Of a DNA stretch of 64,000 bases, positions 1 to 10,652 are shown one piece after another (position 1 is the first letter of the stretch; each line of letters begins with the position of its first letter). Made by a program: the position numbers and the translations under genes. Below the pieces are notes generated by a model. The model did not search any database. It saw only the letters and a list, made by a program, of their open reading frames with translations, and was not told the origin of the DNA. The DNA comes from Hepsetus odoe. Taxonomy: Eukaryota; Chordata; Actinopteri; Characiformes; Hepsetidae. The stretch spans positions 19,062,258 through 19,126,257 of the forward strand of contig CM029376.1 in assembly GCA_017165825.1 (NCBI GenBank). The letters run 5' to 3'.

Positions 1-1180
1 AAGAGAATGACCAGCACTGGTCAGGGTGAGATTTTCCTGAGAGCGGAGTATTCTTTCTGTTCGCTCACTCCAGAGGATCCTATATTTCCCCTTCCATATC
101 TTCATGCAGCCATTTTTACATGAGAACTCAAAAGGCTAATTGGCCCGTAGAGATCAGCGGTATTGTTAGTTCTGCTTGGCTTCCAACATCCATGCCAGCA
201 ATATGAGTGGATAATCACCTCCGGGCCCCACACCTGACTTAGCAGACACTTTGATATCCAAAGAGTTCCTGTAACCAGTCAGGAGTGTCTTTAGTCGCAG
301 TGAGCTTCCTCCAAGAAAACTCTGGAGCACTGGAGAGAGAGCCAGTGAGCGACTGGGAAAGACAGGCAGACAGACAGGATCAGAGTGAGATAGAGAAAGA
401 GGCTAGATTGGATAGACAGATTGGAAGAGTCAGAGAGAAAGAGAGTGCAATACAAAAGATGGAGTGAATAAGAGATAGGGAACGTCACTTTTCATCTTTA
501 CACCTCTTAACATTTCTCTGCCAGGTAGTATGAATTCAAGCACACATTTTCCAGCAATTCTTTTAAAAACCACTGTGTATAGTCCAGCTGATCAGAACAA
601 AGTGGGAAATCTTTCAGTTTAAGTGATCATTTAAAATGGATTTTCTTCTTTACTATTGTTGTTTATTAACTTTGCCTTCAAGGCCTCCCTAAATTCTATA
701 ACAATACTGCATAAAATGTGTTACACAGCTTTTTGAACACCTTACACCTGTGCTTTCAGCATGTATTATTCCCTTGCCAAAAAGCTGGATATACAGGAAA
801 GGTATATCATATGAGAAAAATCAATGTTGATATATCAGTGAAACATCCGTGACATTGAAATAAAAGCATTTCAACAACAATTGCTTTTAAAAAAAAAAGT
901 TTTTAAAAAATGTTTCAGAAACAAGACTAACTAATAAAAGTAATTCTAATCTTTTTCATGATTGTAGGAAATTTTGACTAACCTTATGTTGCATGAGGAT
1001 GCAAGCAATCCAGATCACAACTACAAATAGCAGCAAAAGGGTTTACTTTAAAGGGTCACTTTAGGCCAAGCTTAAAACCCCTCAATAGAATGAAATCACA
1101 GAGAGCATTTAGGGTAACACAATAAAAAAACATGCTATACAGAAATCTCTGTGGAACAAGCTGTACCTTCCATAACTCAC
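1..1180. other. Unique sequence, no gene seen
   Basis: Mostly non-repetitive DNA. The first 300 bases have balanced composition; positions about 318-460 are purine-rich and low in complexity (GACA and GAGA runs), which explains the short open frames there. The rest is AT-rich. I see no convincing exon. Confidence 0.5.
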
Positions 1181-1260
1181 TGACAGGCGATCTCCCCTGA
1201 GGTGCGGTGAAAACACCAGCAAACCTTGTAGCCACAAAATCAAAGGTTCCTCAAATGTCA
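1181..1260 (-). CDS. Candidate internal exon (80 bp), unidentified protein
   Basis: Read on the minus strand this ends at a good donor (TCA followed by GTGAGT) and is open in one frame for 26 codons, containing the peptide FEEPLILWLQ and ending LRGDRLS. The hydrophobic and charged pattern is protein-like. The upstream acceptor (CCTAG) has a poor pyrimidine tract, which is the main weakness. Its two leading bases complete a codon with the last base of the 28-bp candidate at 1537-1564, so the phases agree. I do not recognise the family. It could be a chance open frame. Confidence 0.27.
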
Positions 1261-1536
1261 CTAGGCTTTGAGATCCTTGTCTGTCATTTCAATCTGAATA
1301 CACATCTGACCCCTCCATCATGATAAGGCATACAAGGGCCATTTCATTGTTTCCCCCCTTATGTAACATGGTTCTTTTTAATGATAAGGAAACTGAAGGT
1401 TGCTCTCATTTCAACATCTGATTTGCTTTATCTTGAGTACAAGTAATGGTAATAGAATTAGGTATTAGAATAGATAATCAAAAGCTGGAGAATCTTTCCC
1501 CTTATATTCTGACAAATTGGCCTTGCTTTCGCTCAC

Positions 1537-1564
1537 CACAGGGACAGCATTTAAAAATCATACC
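1537..1564 (-). CDS. Candidate 28-bp microexon
   Basis: On the minus strand an acceptor (CACTATGCCTCAG) is followed by nine codons plus one base and a donor GTGAGC. It begins in phase 0, as required by the candidate exon at 1836-1947, and ends one base into a codon, as required by the candidate at 1181-1260. Very short exons are easy to find by chance, so this is mainly a link in the proposed chain. Confidence 0.15.
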
Positions 1565-1835
1565 CTGAGGCATAGTGTGGCATAATGTAACTTATTAGGA
1601 TGCATCAAGTAATGCCATGTTTCTGCAGGACATTGCATCTACAAAATGGCAAATTAAGCTGCACAATAGGTGATAAGCATATCAGATGTAATAACAGTGT
1701 AATAATAATAAAGTTTGGTGAAATGAATAAGTCATTTAATATGGGATGTAAACTGTACACAAATAAAGACCAGTAAAGTAGTATGAATATACAGTACTGG
1801 ACAGCAGAAAACATCAAATTATAATTATTACTTAC

Positions 1836-1947
1836 AGAATCATCAAACCACAGGTCACTTTTAGAGCTGGCATAAAACTCACTGACAGAATTAATATTTT
1901 GCAACAAGGCCATCATGACCTGCTCTCGCAAATTTGAACTGGATTCA
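1836..1947 (-). CDS. Candidate internal exon (112 bp), unidentified protein
   Basis: On the minus strand this runs from an acceptor after CAACCCAG, preceded by a T-rich tract, to a consensus donor (GATTCT followed by GTAAGT). One frame is open for 37 codons and includes SNLREQVMMALLQNINSV and ends DLWFDDS, an amphipathic helix-like composition that could suit a helical-repeat protein, though I recognise no family. Its first base T completes AGT with the last two bases of the candidate exon at 6030-6110, and it ends in phase 0. The frame is also open upstream of the acceptor, so the true left edge is uncertain. Chance remains possible. Confidence 0.37.
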
Positions 1948-2004
1948 CTGGGTTGTAGATACCAACAATGTAAAAAGAACAAAGCAACTTGCTGATTCAC
2001 CGAC

Positions 2005-2030
2005 AGTGTCATGCTTCAGGGCATGACACT
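2005..2030. repeat. Perfect 10-bp inverted repeat (hairpin)
   Basis: Arms AGTGTCATGC and GCATGACACT are exactly complementary and separated by the six bases TTCAGG. It lies at the left edge of the composite repeat region that carries the minisatellite, so it may mark an element end. Confidence 0.75.
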
Positions 2031-2250
2031 TTTCCGTTAAGTTCACTCTGGAGTCTCCAGTGCAGTACAATGCCCCCTGCCATTCAGGAGGACAAATGTC
2101 AGTTTCTGGCTCCTGCTTCTCTTCTCTCCTCTTTTCCAGCTGGCTCAGACTTCAGAGACCCGTTGCACAGCCAGCCCTCCAACATCCCCTTCTGTAGCTG
2201 GCCCTCCTGTTTCCACAGCCCTCCTGTTTCCACTGGATTTGACTCCTTCT

Positions 2251-2490
2251 GTATCCCCTGTGCAGGTTGCAAATCCTCCTGCTTTGCCTGTGCAGGCTGC
2301 AAATCCTCCTGCTTTGCCTGTGCTGGCTGCAACTCCTCCTTTTCCCCCTGTGCTGGCTGCAATTCCTCCTTTTCCCCCTGTGCTGGCTGCAAATCCTCCT
2401 GCTTTGCCTGTGCTGGCTGCAACTCCTCCTTTTCCCCCTGTGCTGGATGCAAATCCTCCATTTTCCCCTGTGCTGGCTGCAACTCAGGCA
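2251..2490 (+). repeat. 30-bp minisatellite, eight units
   Basis: Eight consecutive units of exactly 30 bp, each built on CTGTGCTGGCTGCAA followed by TCCTCC and a variable GCTTTGC or TTTCCCC segment. Because 30 is divisible by three and the unit has no stop, several frames stay open through the array; one minus-strand frame repeats the decapeptide LQPAQGEKEE or LQPAQAKQED. Two diverged units continue at 2781-2840 beyond a SINE insertion. Confidence 0.92.
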
Positions 2491-2507
2491 ATTAGGGGAG
2501 GACAACT

Positions 2508-2775
2508 GCGTGACGGTGGTCTAGTGGTTAAGCAGTTGGCCACAGAATTGGAAGATTGTGGGTTCAAACCCCTTACCAGTAGGTTGCCCTGATGCACCCT
2601 TGAGCAAGGAACCATCCCTGTCACTGCTCCCCGGGCGCTTCCATAGCTGTTCCCTGCTGCACTGTGTGTGTTTGTGTGTGGGTTAAATGCAGAGCTCCAA
2701 TTTCATTGTGGTTCACTGTGTGCTGTGCTGTGCTGTGTGTTCTCACAGTGACACGAAGAGTCACTTTCACTTTCA
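2508..2775 (+). mobile_element. tRNA-derived SINE, family A, inside the minisatellite
   Basis: The head carries a pol III A-box-like TGGTCTAGTGGTTAAG and a B-box-like GGTTCAAACCC. The body has the family's GAGCAAGG...CCATCCCTGTCACTGCTCC block and the tail ends GTCACTTTCACTTTCA. Minisatellite units lie on both sides, so the SINE entered the array after it formed. Confidence 0.9.
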
Positions 2776-2780
2776 ACTCC

Positions 2781-2840
2781 TGTTCCCCCTGTGCTGGCTG
2801 CAACTCCTCTTGTTCCCCGGTACTGGTTGCAACTCCTCCT
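2781..2840 (+). repeat. Two further diverged 30-bp minisatellite units
   Basis: The units TGTTCCCCCTGTGCTGGC... and TGTTCCCCGGTACTGGTTGC... match the array left of the SINE, showing that the SINE split one array. Confidence 0.8.
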
Positions 2841-3262
2841 GTTCCTCCTGTTCTAGCTAGTGAGGAGCTTGCAGGGTCCCCTGGTTGGTTGTCAATGCAG
2901 TCCAACGTTGGCTCCCAACTCCTCTTTGCCTGTCGCCCAGGCTAGTCCCATGTCTCTGTCCAGTTCCTTGTCCTGTTCAGTGTCACTTCCTGTGCCTCCT
3001 CCTGCTTAGCGTCTGCTCCCCAGTCTAATCCCGTATCTCTGTCCAGCCCTGTGTCTCGTCCTCCTCATTCTCTCATTCTCATGTCTGCTCCTCATTCTCA
3101 TCCCATGCCGCTTTCATGTCGCTTTTATCTGTGTTGTTATGGCCTTTGTTTGATGATTTGTGTATGTACTGGTTGGTTCAAGCTTGTATGTTTGATGTTT
3201 ATGTTTAATGAAACGCATTTCCATAATCCCAACTCCACCTTTACGTCCAGTTAAACCCACCA

Positions 3263-5780
3263 CAGCGTGAAGACACTCTTCTGTGCATAATTTTTTGCAG
3301 AAACAGGATGATCATTATTTGTAGCAAAGAAAATGAAAGACAGAAACATACTAATGTTTAAAGACAAAGCAATATTTATTTTATTTTTACCTTATTTATG
3401 CTCAAAGGAATGTGAAATAGAATCAAAAATCAAAATGTGACCATAAAAGGTTTTCAGTATACACACCTTCAGTGCCATACCTACAATGACATGCTGTGAG
3501 GCAAGGAAAACTACACACCTAGCATTAGAAGTGTAATGAAAATAACTGAAATTGAAAAGTTATTTCAAGAATAATACATTACTGAAAAACAATTTGCCAT
3601 TTGAACCCACTCTCTACACAATGCAGTTAAATCCTGCAATGCACAATAAAACCAATAAATGCCTCAGTCTTCACTCAGCTATAATCTCTTTGACTATAAG
3701 AAGGCGAAGCTGGGAAAGGGCATGTTGTTGCACATAATAACAAACAAATTAAAAAAAATCAAAAATAAAATAAATGAAATAAATGAGAAAAAAAAAGTAA
3801 AGAAGATTGAAGTACTCCATTGAAATATATTATAATAACACAGGGCTTCTCTTTTTACAGATCTTTTTCCCCCAAAGGCTCACTCAAGCAGAGATCACAG
3901 GTCTAACAGGAACCTCTTTTCCATCTCTATGCATTCAGTCACATGAAACCTTTGACACTGCTGGTTATAAATGATCCTGCTGCTTGTACCATTGTTTGGT
4001 GGCAGAATGTCAGGCTCCTTCGCTGTGCTTTAGTCACAGTCATGTTTCTCTGAAAAGAACAGGTAGGCTAATCTACAGTTTTCTCTATTTATGTCTCAAC
4101 ACTCATCCCATGTGTTTGGCCAAGTGACTAATGTGCTAAAAGCCTAGAATGTATTTTATAGAGGATATCTCAGTGGTCATTTTTCAGTGCTACCTGTGAT
4201 AAAGTTAAATTAAATTAAACCCAACTACTCTCCAAAACAATGCAGGGACGTCCTAGGTTAAAAAGATTGCAGAGCTACAATATTTTTAGGATTCCTCAGC
4301 TTGACTGTATTATGGTTAAATAAATAAATAAAAAAATAAAAAAATAAGGCCTTTTTGATTTTGATAAAAAGATGTATTTTTAAGCTGAGGACCTCTATGA
4401 ACAAACCCATAAGTGAAACCTAGCCACTCATAATTGTTTCAAGTGTTTTCTAGTGAATGTTCCAAACATGCTCAGTTGTTCAGAAAATATAGTAATGGTC
4501 CTTATTTTGGAGTGTCAGGCATAATGGGCCAACTCTGGTAGGTCAGAAAACTAAAGTAATAAAAGCCTGGATATAGAACCTCAATGTTTTATAAACCACT
4601 CTGAGATAAAGTTAGAAAAGGATAATTTTGTAGGCATGACTTGCTGAATATGCACAGACATTAAATAAGTTAGCATACGGTATTTTATGAAGACATCATT
4701 TGCTCACTCGTCAAGAAGTTTCCAACATGGGAGGCAGGTTCTCAAGTGCCATGAACCCCAAACTATACTCAGTCTGACAATTATCACTCTTCTTCGTCTT
4801 CTTCTTCTTTTTCTTCTTCTTCTTATTATTATTAAATGACACAAAGATCCTTTAAAATCGATCAATAGATTGATGAAGATTTGTTCTATCATTGCTCTTA
4901 TAACAGTAGACTATCATTCACTTCATAAAGGATTTTATGTAACATGTTGGATACGGACATTTTTCTTTCATGAACACAAAAGCTTTGATTTTATATTACG
5001 ATTTATCAGTCCTTGTGCTTAAGTCCATGTGAAGGTACATACATTATTTGTGCAATGACATTGAAAAGGTTCAAAAATGCTATGAATTATTCTTACAGAA
5101 TTTCATATAAAAGTGAAAAGCTAAAGGTACAGTTGTCGCCACATCCTTCAGCATTGTGGTATTGAATGGAATCTTTTCAGCATAGCATGGAATCTTCTAT
5201 ATACAAACCCATAGATGGAAAAGATAATCTTTTTCTTCAAGGCTTGAGGAGCTTGGTGGACATGTCTCACCCATGGGTGCTTTGACAGAGAAAGTCAGGG
5301 AAAGCATTGTTATGCCTCTGACCTTACACCCTCCACTTAATTCCACTGAATTAAGAAATTTTAACCTGTGACACTGTGGCTTTAAATTTGAAGCAATACC
5401 CCACTGTGCTGCTTCTGCCACTTACAAGAAAGTTTCTAGGATTATTTGATATTACTGTTTACATCAGTATTGACATGCTGCTTAGCGTGGTGAAAAGCAA
5501 CTAATTAAGGGGACTGAAACATAAAAAGGACAGCGTTTATGCTTCATATTTAGCACCGACAATGATTTTAAATAATCGTATGATAAAATCAGCTTGACCC
5601 ACAAGTTAAATAGATTTCACTGAGCATCTAATTAACATTCTTGAAATCAAGTTCATTTCAGACATAATTGGTGCTGGTTTGAAGCTTGTTGGCCAAGGAA
5701 AATTGTTGTAAGCTGGGAGGTGAGGTCACTAATTAATGTTTCATAGGTGCAAAAAGATCACTACAGTGAAGAAAAAGGGA
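3263..5780. other. Unique AT-rich sequence
   Basis: No gene is supported. It contains A-rich low-complexity patches (about 3740-3800, 4318-4347) and an imperfect (TTC)n tract at about 4788-4836. Short open frames on both strands lack splice support. Confidence 0.5.
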
Positions 5781-5785
5781 AAAAA

Positions 5786-5791
5786 AGAGAG

Positions 5792-5840
<49 letters not shown>
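5786..5840 (+). repeat. (GA)n microsatellite
   Basis: Pure GA dinucleotide run preceded by GAAAGAAAGA. Confidence 0.97.
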
Positions 5841-5844
<4 letters not shown>

Positions 5845-5918
5845 ATAGTCTGTGCATATTTATGTAACGTATGTATAACTATCTCCAGTGAACCTGCATA
5901 CCATTGTTAATGAGAAGG

Positions 5919-5919
<1 letters not shown>

Positions 5920-5975
<56 letters not shown>

Positions 5976-6010
5976 CCACACACTCACACACACACTCACA
6001 CACACACAGG
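5920..6010 (+). repeat. (CA)n microsatellite
   Basis: A pure CA run becomes imperfect (CACACTCACA, CACCCACA) towards its right end and stops about 15 bases short of the donor of the candidate exon at 6030-6110. Confidence 0.97.
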
Positions 6011-6029
6011 CACACCTACACACACTTAC

Positions 6030-6110
6030 CTGCAAGGTTCAGGCATGCATCGACTTAATGAAATATCCTTTGGCCTCCGTGAAATTCCTGCCAGCACATC
6101 GAGAGCTGAA
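6030..6110 (-). CDS. Candidate internal exon (81 bp), unidentified protein
   Basis: On the minus strand a good acceptor (GTTTATTTAACAG) opens an 81-base segment ending at a near-perfect donor (TTGCAG followed by GTAAGTG). Only one of three frames is open; it contains SALDVLAGISRRPKDIS and ends CMPEPC. It starts on the third base of a codon and ends with two bases (AG), completed by the first base of the candidate at 1836-1947, so splicing would keep frame. The donor abuts a degenerate CA repeat, which could create GTAAGTGTG by chance. The protein is not recognised. Confidence 0.33.
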
Positions 6111-6129
6111 CTGTTAAATAAACATTAAT

Positions 6130-7840
6130 TTCTGAATTTCACATCTGCCTTGGCTTTCAAATATTTAGAGATGACAGTGCAAGGCAGAAGCTATCTGGGG
6201 ATAGTTCACAATGGCTGACTGGTATGCAATATGGAGAAATGTCCTCAGATATTCAAGGAGTGTAAGCTTAGTTATCAAAAAAAACACATTCCTCAAACAC
6301 CTACAGTATTCAGTTCAGTGGTCATGTCAAATACAGTGTCTTGTGGCAAATACATTGTATTGAACTCCTAATGACAAAAGTCTCACATTTTGAACTGGGA
6401 GCGAAAAATGGAACTGGACCACCACATACGTCTCTATTACTGTTGTACTTCAGCCCAAATTGAGAAACAAAAACTAATATATGACTCTACAAGGTTGGCA
6501 ATGAAATCTCATGTCTTTGTGTTTTATAGAAACACAATTAAACTGGTGTCATAGGAGAAAAAATATTGCATATGGCATAAAAGAAATTATGAACCTCATG
6601 CAGAGGCTGAAAATCAAAGGAGCAGTTGTTAAACTCCACTACACAGATGTACAGATTTTTTTCTAACCAGAGGTCAGCAAAGATTACACACATACATATT
6701 TTTTTATTGAGTGTGTACTGTAGCACTACCTTTGAAAAGTGATGCAACATCGATAAAAGCAAAAAGTCTCAGAGCACTAGTTGTTCGCACCATTCTTCTG
6801 CATCTGGACAAGACTATCTTTCAAGAACAGCCTTCACCACGCGTTAGCTGTTTCAGCTGTTAAATGGTGTCTGGGGTCTGTGTATTTTCACAAGTTTAAC
6901 AAAACGTTTAGCAGTGCCGAAGGACAGCTTGATTGCTTCAATAATCTTGTTTATGAAAGCTGTCAGTAACACAGTAACTCAGTGTAACTAGATAGCTGGC
7001 AGGGGAAGAAATTAAATCAGCCCATTTAACCTTGTAACGGAACCTTGTATCTCCACAGTTGTCAGTTATGGAAGTAAACTGAATACAGTTGAACTAAATA
7101 TAAATATTAAATTTTATTGTAAATATGACCTATTATACTGGTGCTTTTCATTTTTCATGAATGGTTTTAAAATGATGTAAAAAAATTACATTAAAAGATA
7201 ATGAACATTATTTTATGTTTCCTTGTTTTGTGTAAAAAGTCCAACATTTAATAAATTTTATTTAAATACATTTATTTGTATTTTGGTTCACTTTCAACTC
7301 ACTTCTAGTAGCTCTGTTTGTGTAACTGAATACTGGGCAACACTTTATTTTACAGTTTCTAAAGTTATAGGTATCGACCAGGTATGTTTGTGGAATAAAT
7401 TAAGTAATTGTTATATAAAGTAATAGTTAATGCTTTGAAGGTAAGTTATACTATTTATTTAGGTTATAAATTATGGTACATCAGCAGGCAAAAATTATTT
7501 TAAATTCCACTGGAATGTTTGATTGATCTATCATACAACGACATAAAACAATGTTTGGAACCTTACAAAACCTAGAGCATAATAATATAGTGTGAAAAAA
7601 AAAACAGTCATATACATTTATTCTCAAATATATTTAAATATTGATATCAGATTCATACATGTAGCCCATTAAGGTATAGATATTAACCAAGTAAATATAA
7701 GCTACAAACTCATTGGAAAACTTACTGGGCAATTTGATTGGAACCAATGGGAAATAGGTTTGAAAATAAATTAAGTTCATAAATAAAATTAAAGGTTAAA
7801 AATATACTGTGTGGTAAATTACAATTAATTATTAATAGAT
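6130..7840. other. Unique AT-rich sequence
   Basis: No coding segment is supported. A segment near 7335-7365 (GGGCAACACTTTATTTTACAG) resembles termini of fish non-autonomous DNA elements but has no partner end here. Confidence 0.45.
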
Positions 7841-8944
7841 ATGTTGTAGAAGGGTTTTTCAGGAAGGGCATCTGTTGTTAAACTTTTGCCAAATCAATAT
7901 GCAGGCAAGAAAACTAGTTTTCATACTGGATCAGTCAAGGTCTGGGTTAACAATGAATGTCCAGAGGCAGGAGGGATGAAGGAAGGGTAGTAAAGTGGAA
8001 GTAAGGCTAGGAATTTTCAGACTGGTAAAGTGAGGGAGTTAGCTGATATGATGGAGAGAAGAAAGACTGATATTTTGTGTGAGACTAAATGGAACAGTAG
8101 TAAGGCAAGGTGTATTGTATTGTTTAAATTGTTTTACCATGGTGTGGTTGTAAGGAAAAATGGGGTAAATGTTACCCTGAAGGAAGAGTATGTAGAGTTT
8201 TGGAGGTGAAGAAGGTGTCGGATAGGGTAAGAGTTTGAAGCTGGAAGTTAAAGGTGTTATAAAGAATTTTGTTAGTGCTTATGCCCCACAAGTTGGTTCT
8301 GGAGTAAATTAGATGAAATGATAGAGAGTATACCCAGGGGAGAGAGAGTGGTGATTGGTGCAAACTTTAATAGTGGAAGGAAAAGAGAATATTAGGAGGT
8401 GAGGTATGGTGTCAAGGAGAGGAGTGTTTAAGGTCAGATTGTTGTAGATTTTATTAAAAGGATGTAAAATGTAAATGTAATTAAGAGTTATCAGTTGCTG
8501 GGCAACTACTGCAAAAGTGGTAAGGCAGGCATTTATAAAAGTACTTGTTTTCCTTTCTTCATCTGGAAGGAAAAAAAGAGGATAAGGAAACCTGGTGGTG
8601 GGACCAAGAAGTTCAAGAGTGTATACAGTAGAAGAGGCTAGTGAAGAAAAAATGGGATGATCAGAGAGATGAAGAAAGTAAACAGGAGTACAAGGAGATA
8701 AAGCGCAAATGCAAAGAAAGCAGTGGTGAAGGCTAAAGATAAGGTTGAATTGTATGAGAGGTTGGACAGTAAGGAGGGGGGGAAAAGACCTTTGCTGATT
8801 AATTAGACAAAGAGACAGAGCTGGGAAAGATGTGCAGCAGGTCAGGGCGATAAAAGATAGATATGAAAGTGTACTTACAAATGAGAAGAATATGTTGAGC
8901 AGATGGAAAAAGTACTTTGAGTGGCTGATCAATAAAGAGTATGA

Positions 8945-8948
<4 letters not shown>

Positions 8949-9003
<55 letters not shown>
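8949..9003 (+). repeat. (GA)n microsatellite inside the retrotransposon
   Basis: GA run starting in the purine-rich stretch that encodes charged residues (WKKYFEWLINKEYERERE) in the linker before the reverse transcriptase. It probably grew from the element's own GAGAGGGAGAG. Confidence 0.95.
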
Positions 9004-9006
<3 letters not shown>

Positions 9007-9086
9007 CAGACAGACAAAAAATACGGAGTTAACACTAAAATGGTCTGTAAACAACCTTAGGTCTGTATAAATGTGTATTGCATATT
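9004..9086 (+). repeat. Block shared with 19602-19703
   Basis: GACAGACAGACAAAAAA followed by ATACGGAGTTAACAC and AACAACCTTAGGTCTG and ending TTGCATATT also occurs at 19602-19703, again directly after a GA tract. The other copy has about 17 extra bases after the A run. Retrotransposon sequence resumes right after this block, so the block is foreign to the element. Confidence 0.88.
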
Positions 9087-9412
9087 GGCAAGATTGGACG
9101 ATGTGGGGATACTGAACCAGAAAGTGCAGCGAATTAGCAAGATGGAAGAAAAGGCAGCTATGAAGAGGATGAAGAATGAAAAGGCTGTTGGAATCTATGG
9201 AAGCATGGAGATGTTTAGGGGAGATGGCAGTTAAGTTTCTGACCAGATTGTTAAACACAATCTTAGAAAGTGAGAAGATACCCGAGGAATGGAGGAGAAG
9301 TGATTTTCAAGAATAAGGGTGATGCGCAAAGCTATTGTTTGCTATTGTTAAAAGCTATACGTAAGAGTTGTGGAAGCTAGGTTAAGAAAAGAGGTGATGA
9401 TCAGTGAACAGT

Positions 9413-9608
9413 GTGGCTCGCGGTGGTCTAGTGGTAGGGTACTTGTGTATGGTCCAATGGCTCAAGAGGTCCCAGGTTTGAATCCCACCTCTAGCACTAC
9501 CACCACTGGGTCCCTGAGAAAGTCCCTTAACCCTGAATTGCTCCAGGGGTTCTGTCCCTGTAATTAGGCCATGGATGTTGCTCTGGATAAGAGTGTCTGG
9601 TAAATAAA
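9413..9608 (+). mobile_element. SINE of family B (tRNA head, V-type core) nested in the retrotransposon
   Basis: The head GGTCTAGTGGTAGGGTAC and a B-box-like GGTTTGAATCCC are followed by CACCACTGGGTCCCTGAG, CTCCAGGGG and the tail CTCTGGATAAGAG. The reverse transcriptase sequence is interrupted between GATCAGTGAACAG and CAGTATGGTTTCATCC, so the SINE is younger than the host element. Confidence 0.87.
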
Positions 9609-9739
9609 CATCAGTATGGTTTCATCCTGAGAAAAAGAACTACAGATGCAGTTTTTGCTCTGAGGGTGTTGCTGAAGAAGTATAGAGAAGGTCAGAAAGA
9701 GTTGCATTGTGCCTTTGTGGTCTGCATTGCGTTGCATTG

Positions 9740-10375
9740 TGCTCTGAAAAAGCATATGACAGGGTGCCTAGAGAGGAGTGGTTTTGCATGAGGAAGTCAG
9801 GCGTTTTAGAGAAGTATGTGAGAATAGTACAGGATATGTATGAGGGCAGTGTGACAGTGGTGAGATCTGCAGTAAGAGTGATGGATGCATTTAAAGTAGA
9901 TGTGGTTTTGCATCAAGGATCAGTGCTGAGCCCATTCTCGTTTGCAATAGCAATGGACAGGTTTACAGACGAGGTTAGACAGGAGTCCCTTTGGACTATG
10001 ATGTTTGCTGATGATACTGTGATCAGTAGTGAGAGTAGGGAGGAAATTGAGGAGAAACTGGAGAGGTGGAGATTTGCTCTAGTGAGGAGAGAATTGAAAT
10101 ACATGGAATCAACATTTCAGAGTAATGGGAAGTGCAGAAGAAAGGTGAAGAAGAGAGTGAGAAGGAAGTTGGAATGGGTAGAGACAAATGTGTGGAGTGT
10201 GATCTGTGACAGACAAGAACCAGTGAGAGTGAAAGGAAAGGTTTTTAGAGTGGTAGTGCGACCAGCTATATTATATGGGTTTGGCACTGATGAAAAGACA
10301 GGCAACAGAGCTGGAGGTGTCAGATTTAAAAATGCTAAGATTTTTGCTGGGTGTGACGAAGATGGACAGGATTAG
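9740..10375 (+). pseudogene. Reverse transcriptase core of the RTE-like element
   Basis: The open frame reads EKAYDRVPREEW near its start, the palm motif LHQGSVLSPFSFAIAMDR and the catalytic MMFADDTVISSESREE, all typical of non-LTR reverse transcriptases. The two aspartates of FADD are kept. The enzyme would copy the element's RNA at a nicked chromosomal target. The frame is open only from about 9707; upstream parts are frameshifted and carry a SINE. A local imperfect duplication of TTGCATTGTG lies just before the EKAYD motif. After about 10270 the C-terminal part continues in another frame, so the product would be truncated. Not expected to be active. Confidence 0.85.
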
Positions 10376-10652
10376 AAATAAGTATATTAGAGGGACAGCT
10401 CAGGTTGGACATTCTGGAGACAAAATTAGAGAAGCAAGGTTGCATATGTTTTTACATGAACAGAAGAGAAAGGAGGATTATACTGGAAGAAGAATGCTGA
10501 CGATGGAGCTGCCAGGAAAGATGAAAATAGGAAGACCATTGTGGAGGTTTTTGGATGTGGTGAAAGAGGACATGCAGGCAATTGGTTTGAAGGAGGCAGA
10601 AGACAGGAAGAAATGGAGACGGTTGATCTGTGGTGATCCCGAAATGGAGTAG
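10300..10652 (+). pseudogene. C-terminal part of the retrotransposon ORF, frameshifted
   Basis: This frame gives LRFLLGVTKMDRIRNKYIRG, then RRMLTMELPGKMKIGRP and WRFLDVVKEDMQAIGL, ending shortly after a CGDPEME stop. This matches the conserved C-terminal tail of the same family; the homologous segment recurs on the minus strand at 58556-58770. It is one frame away from the reverse transcriptase core, so a frameshift separates them. Confidence 0.8.

Larger units (their letters stand above)
2030..3262 (+). repeat. Composite repeat region, unclassified
   Basis: This GC-richer island contrasts with AT-rich flanks. It holds a 30-bp minisatellite, a SINE inserted into that array, and a downstream C/T-rich segment (about 2850-3110) with repeated TGTCTCTGTCCAG motifs. 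The end, near CCAGTTAAACCCACC at about 3247-3262, resembles the ends of repeated fish elements I remember, but I cannot assign it to an LTR element or a DNA transposon. The long open frames here on both strands are produced by the stop-free 30-bp unit and do not show a gene. Confidence 0.45.

Noticed and set aside
1989..2592. Long overlapping open frames on both strands with cysteine-rich or glutamine-rich repeats
   Set aside because: They come from a stop-free 30-bp minisatellite; being open in several frames at once argues against coding.
5904..6128. Open frame of alternating Thr and His
   Set aside because: Translation of the CA microsatellite.
8309..8932. A 207-codon open frame on the minus strand
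   Set aside because: It is the antisense shadow of the purine-rich RTE-like element whose plus-strand fragments carry real endonuclease motifs.
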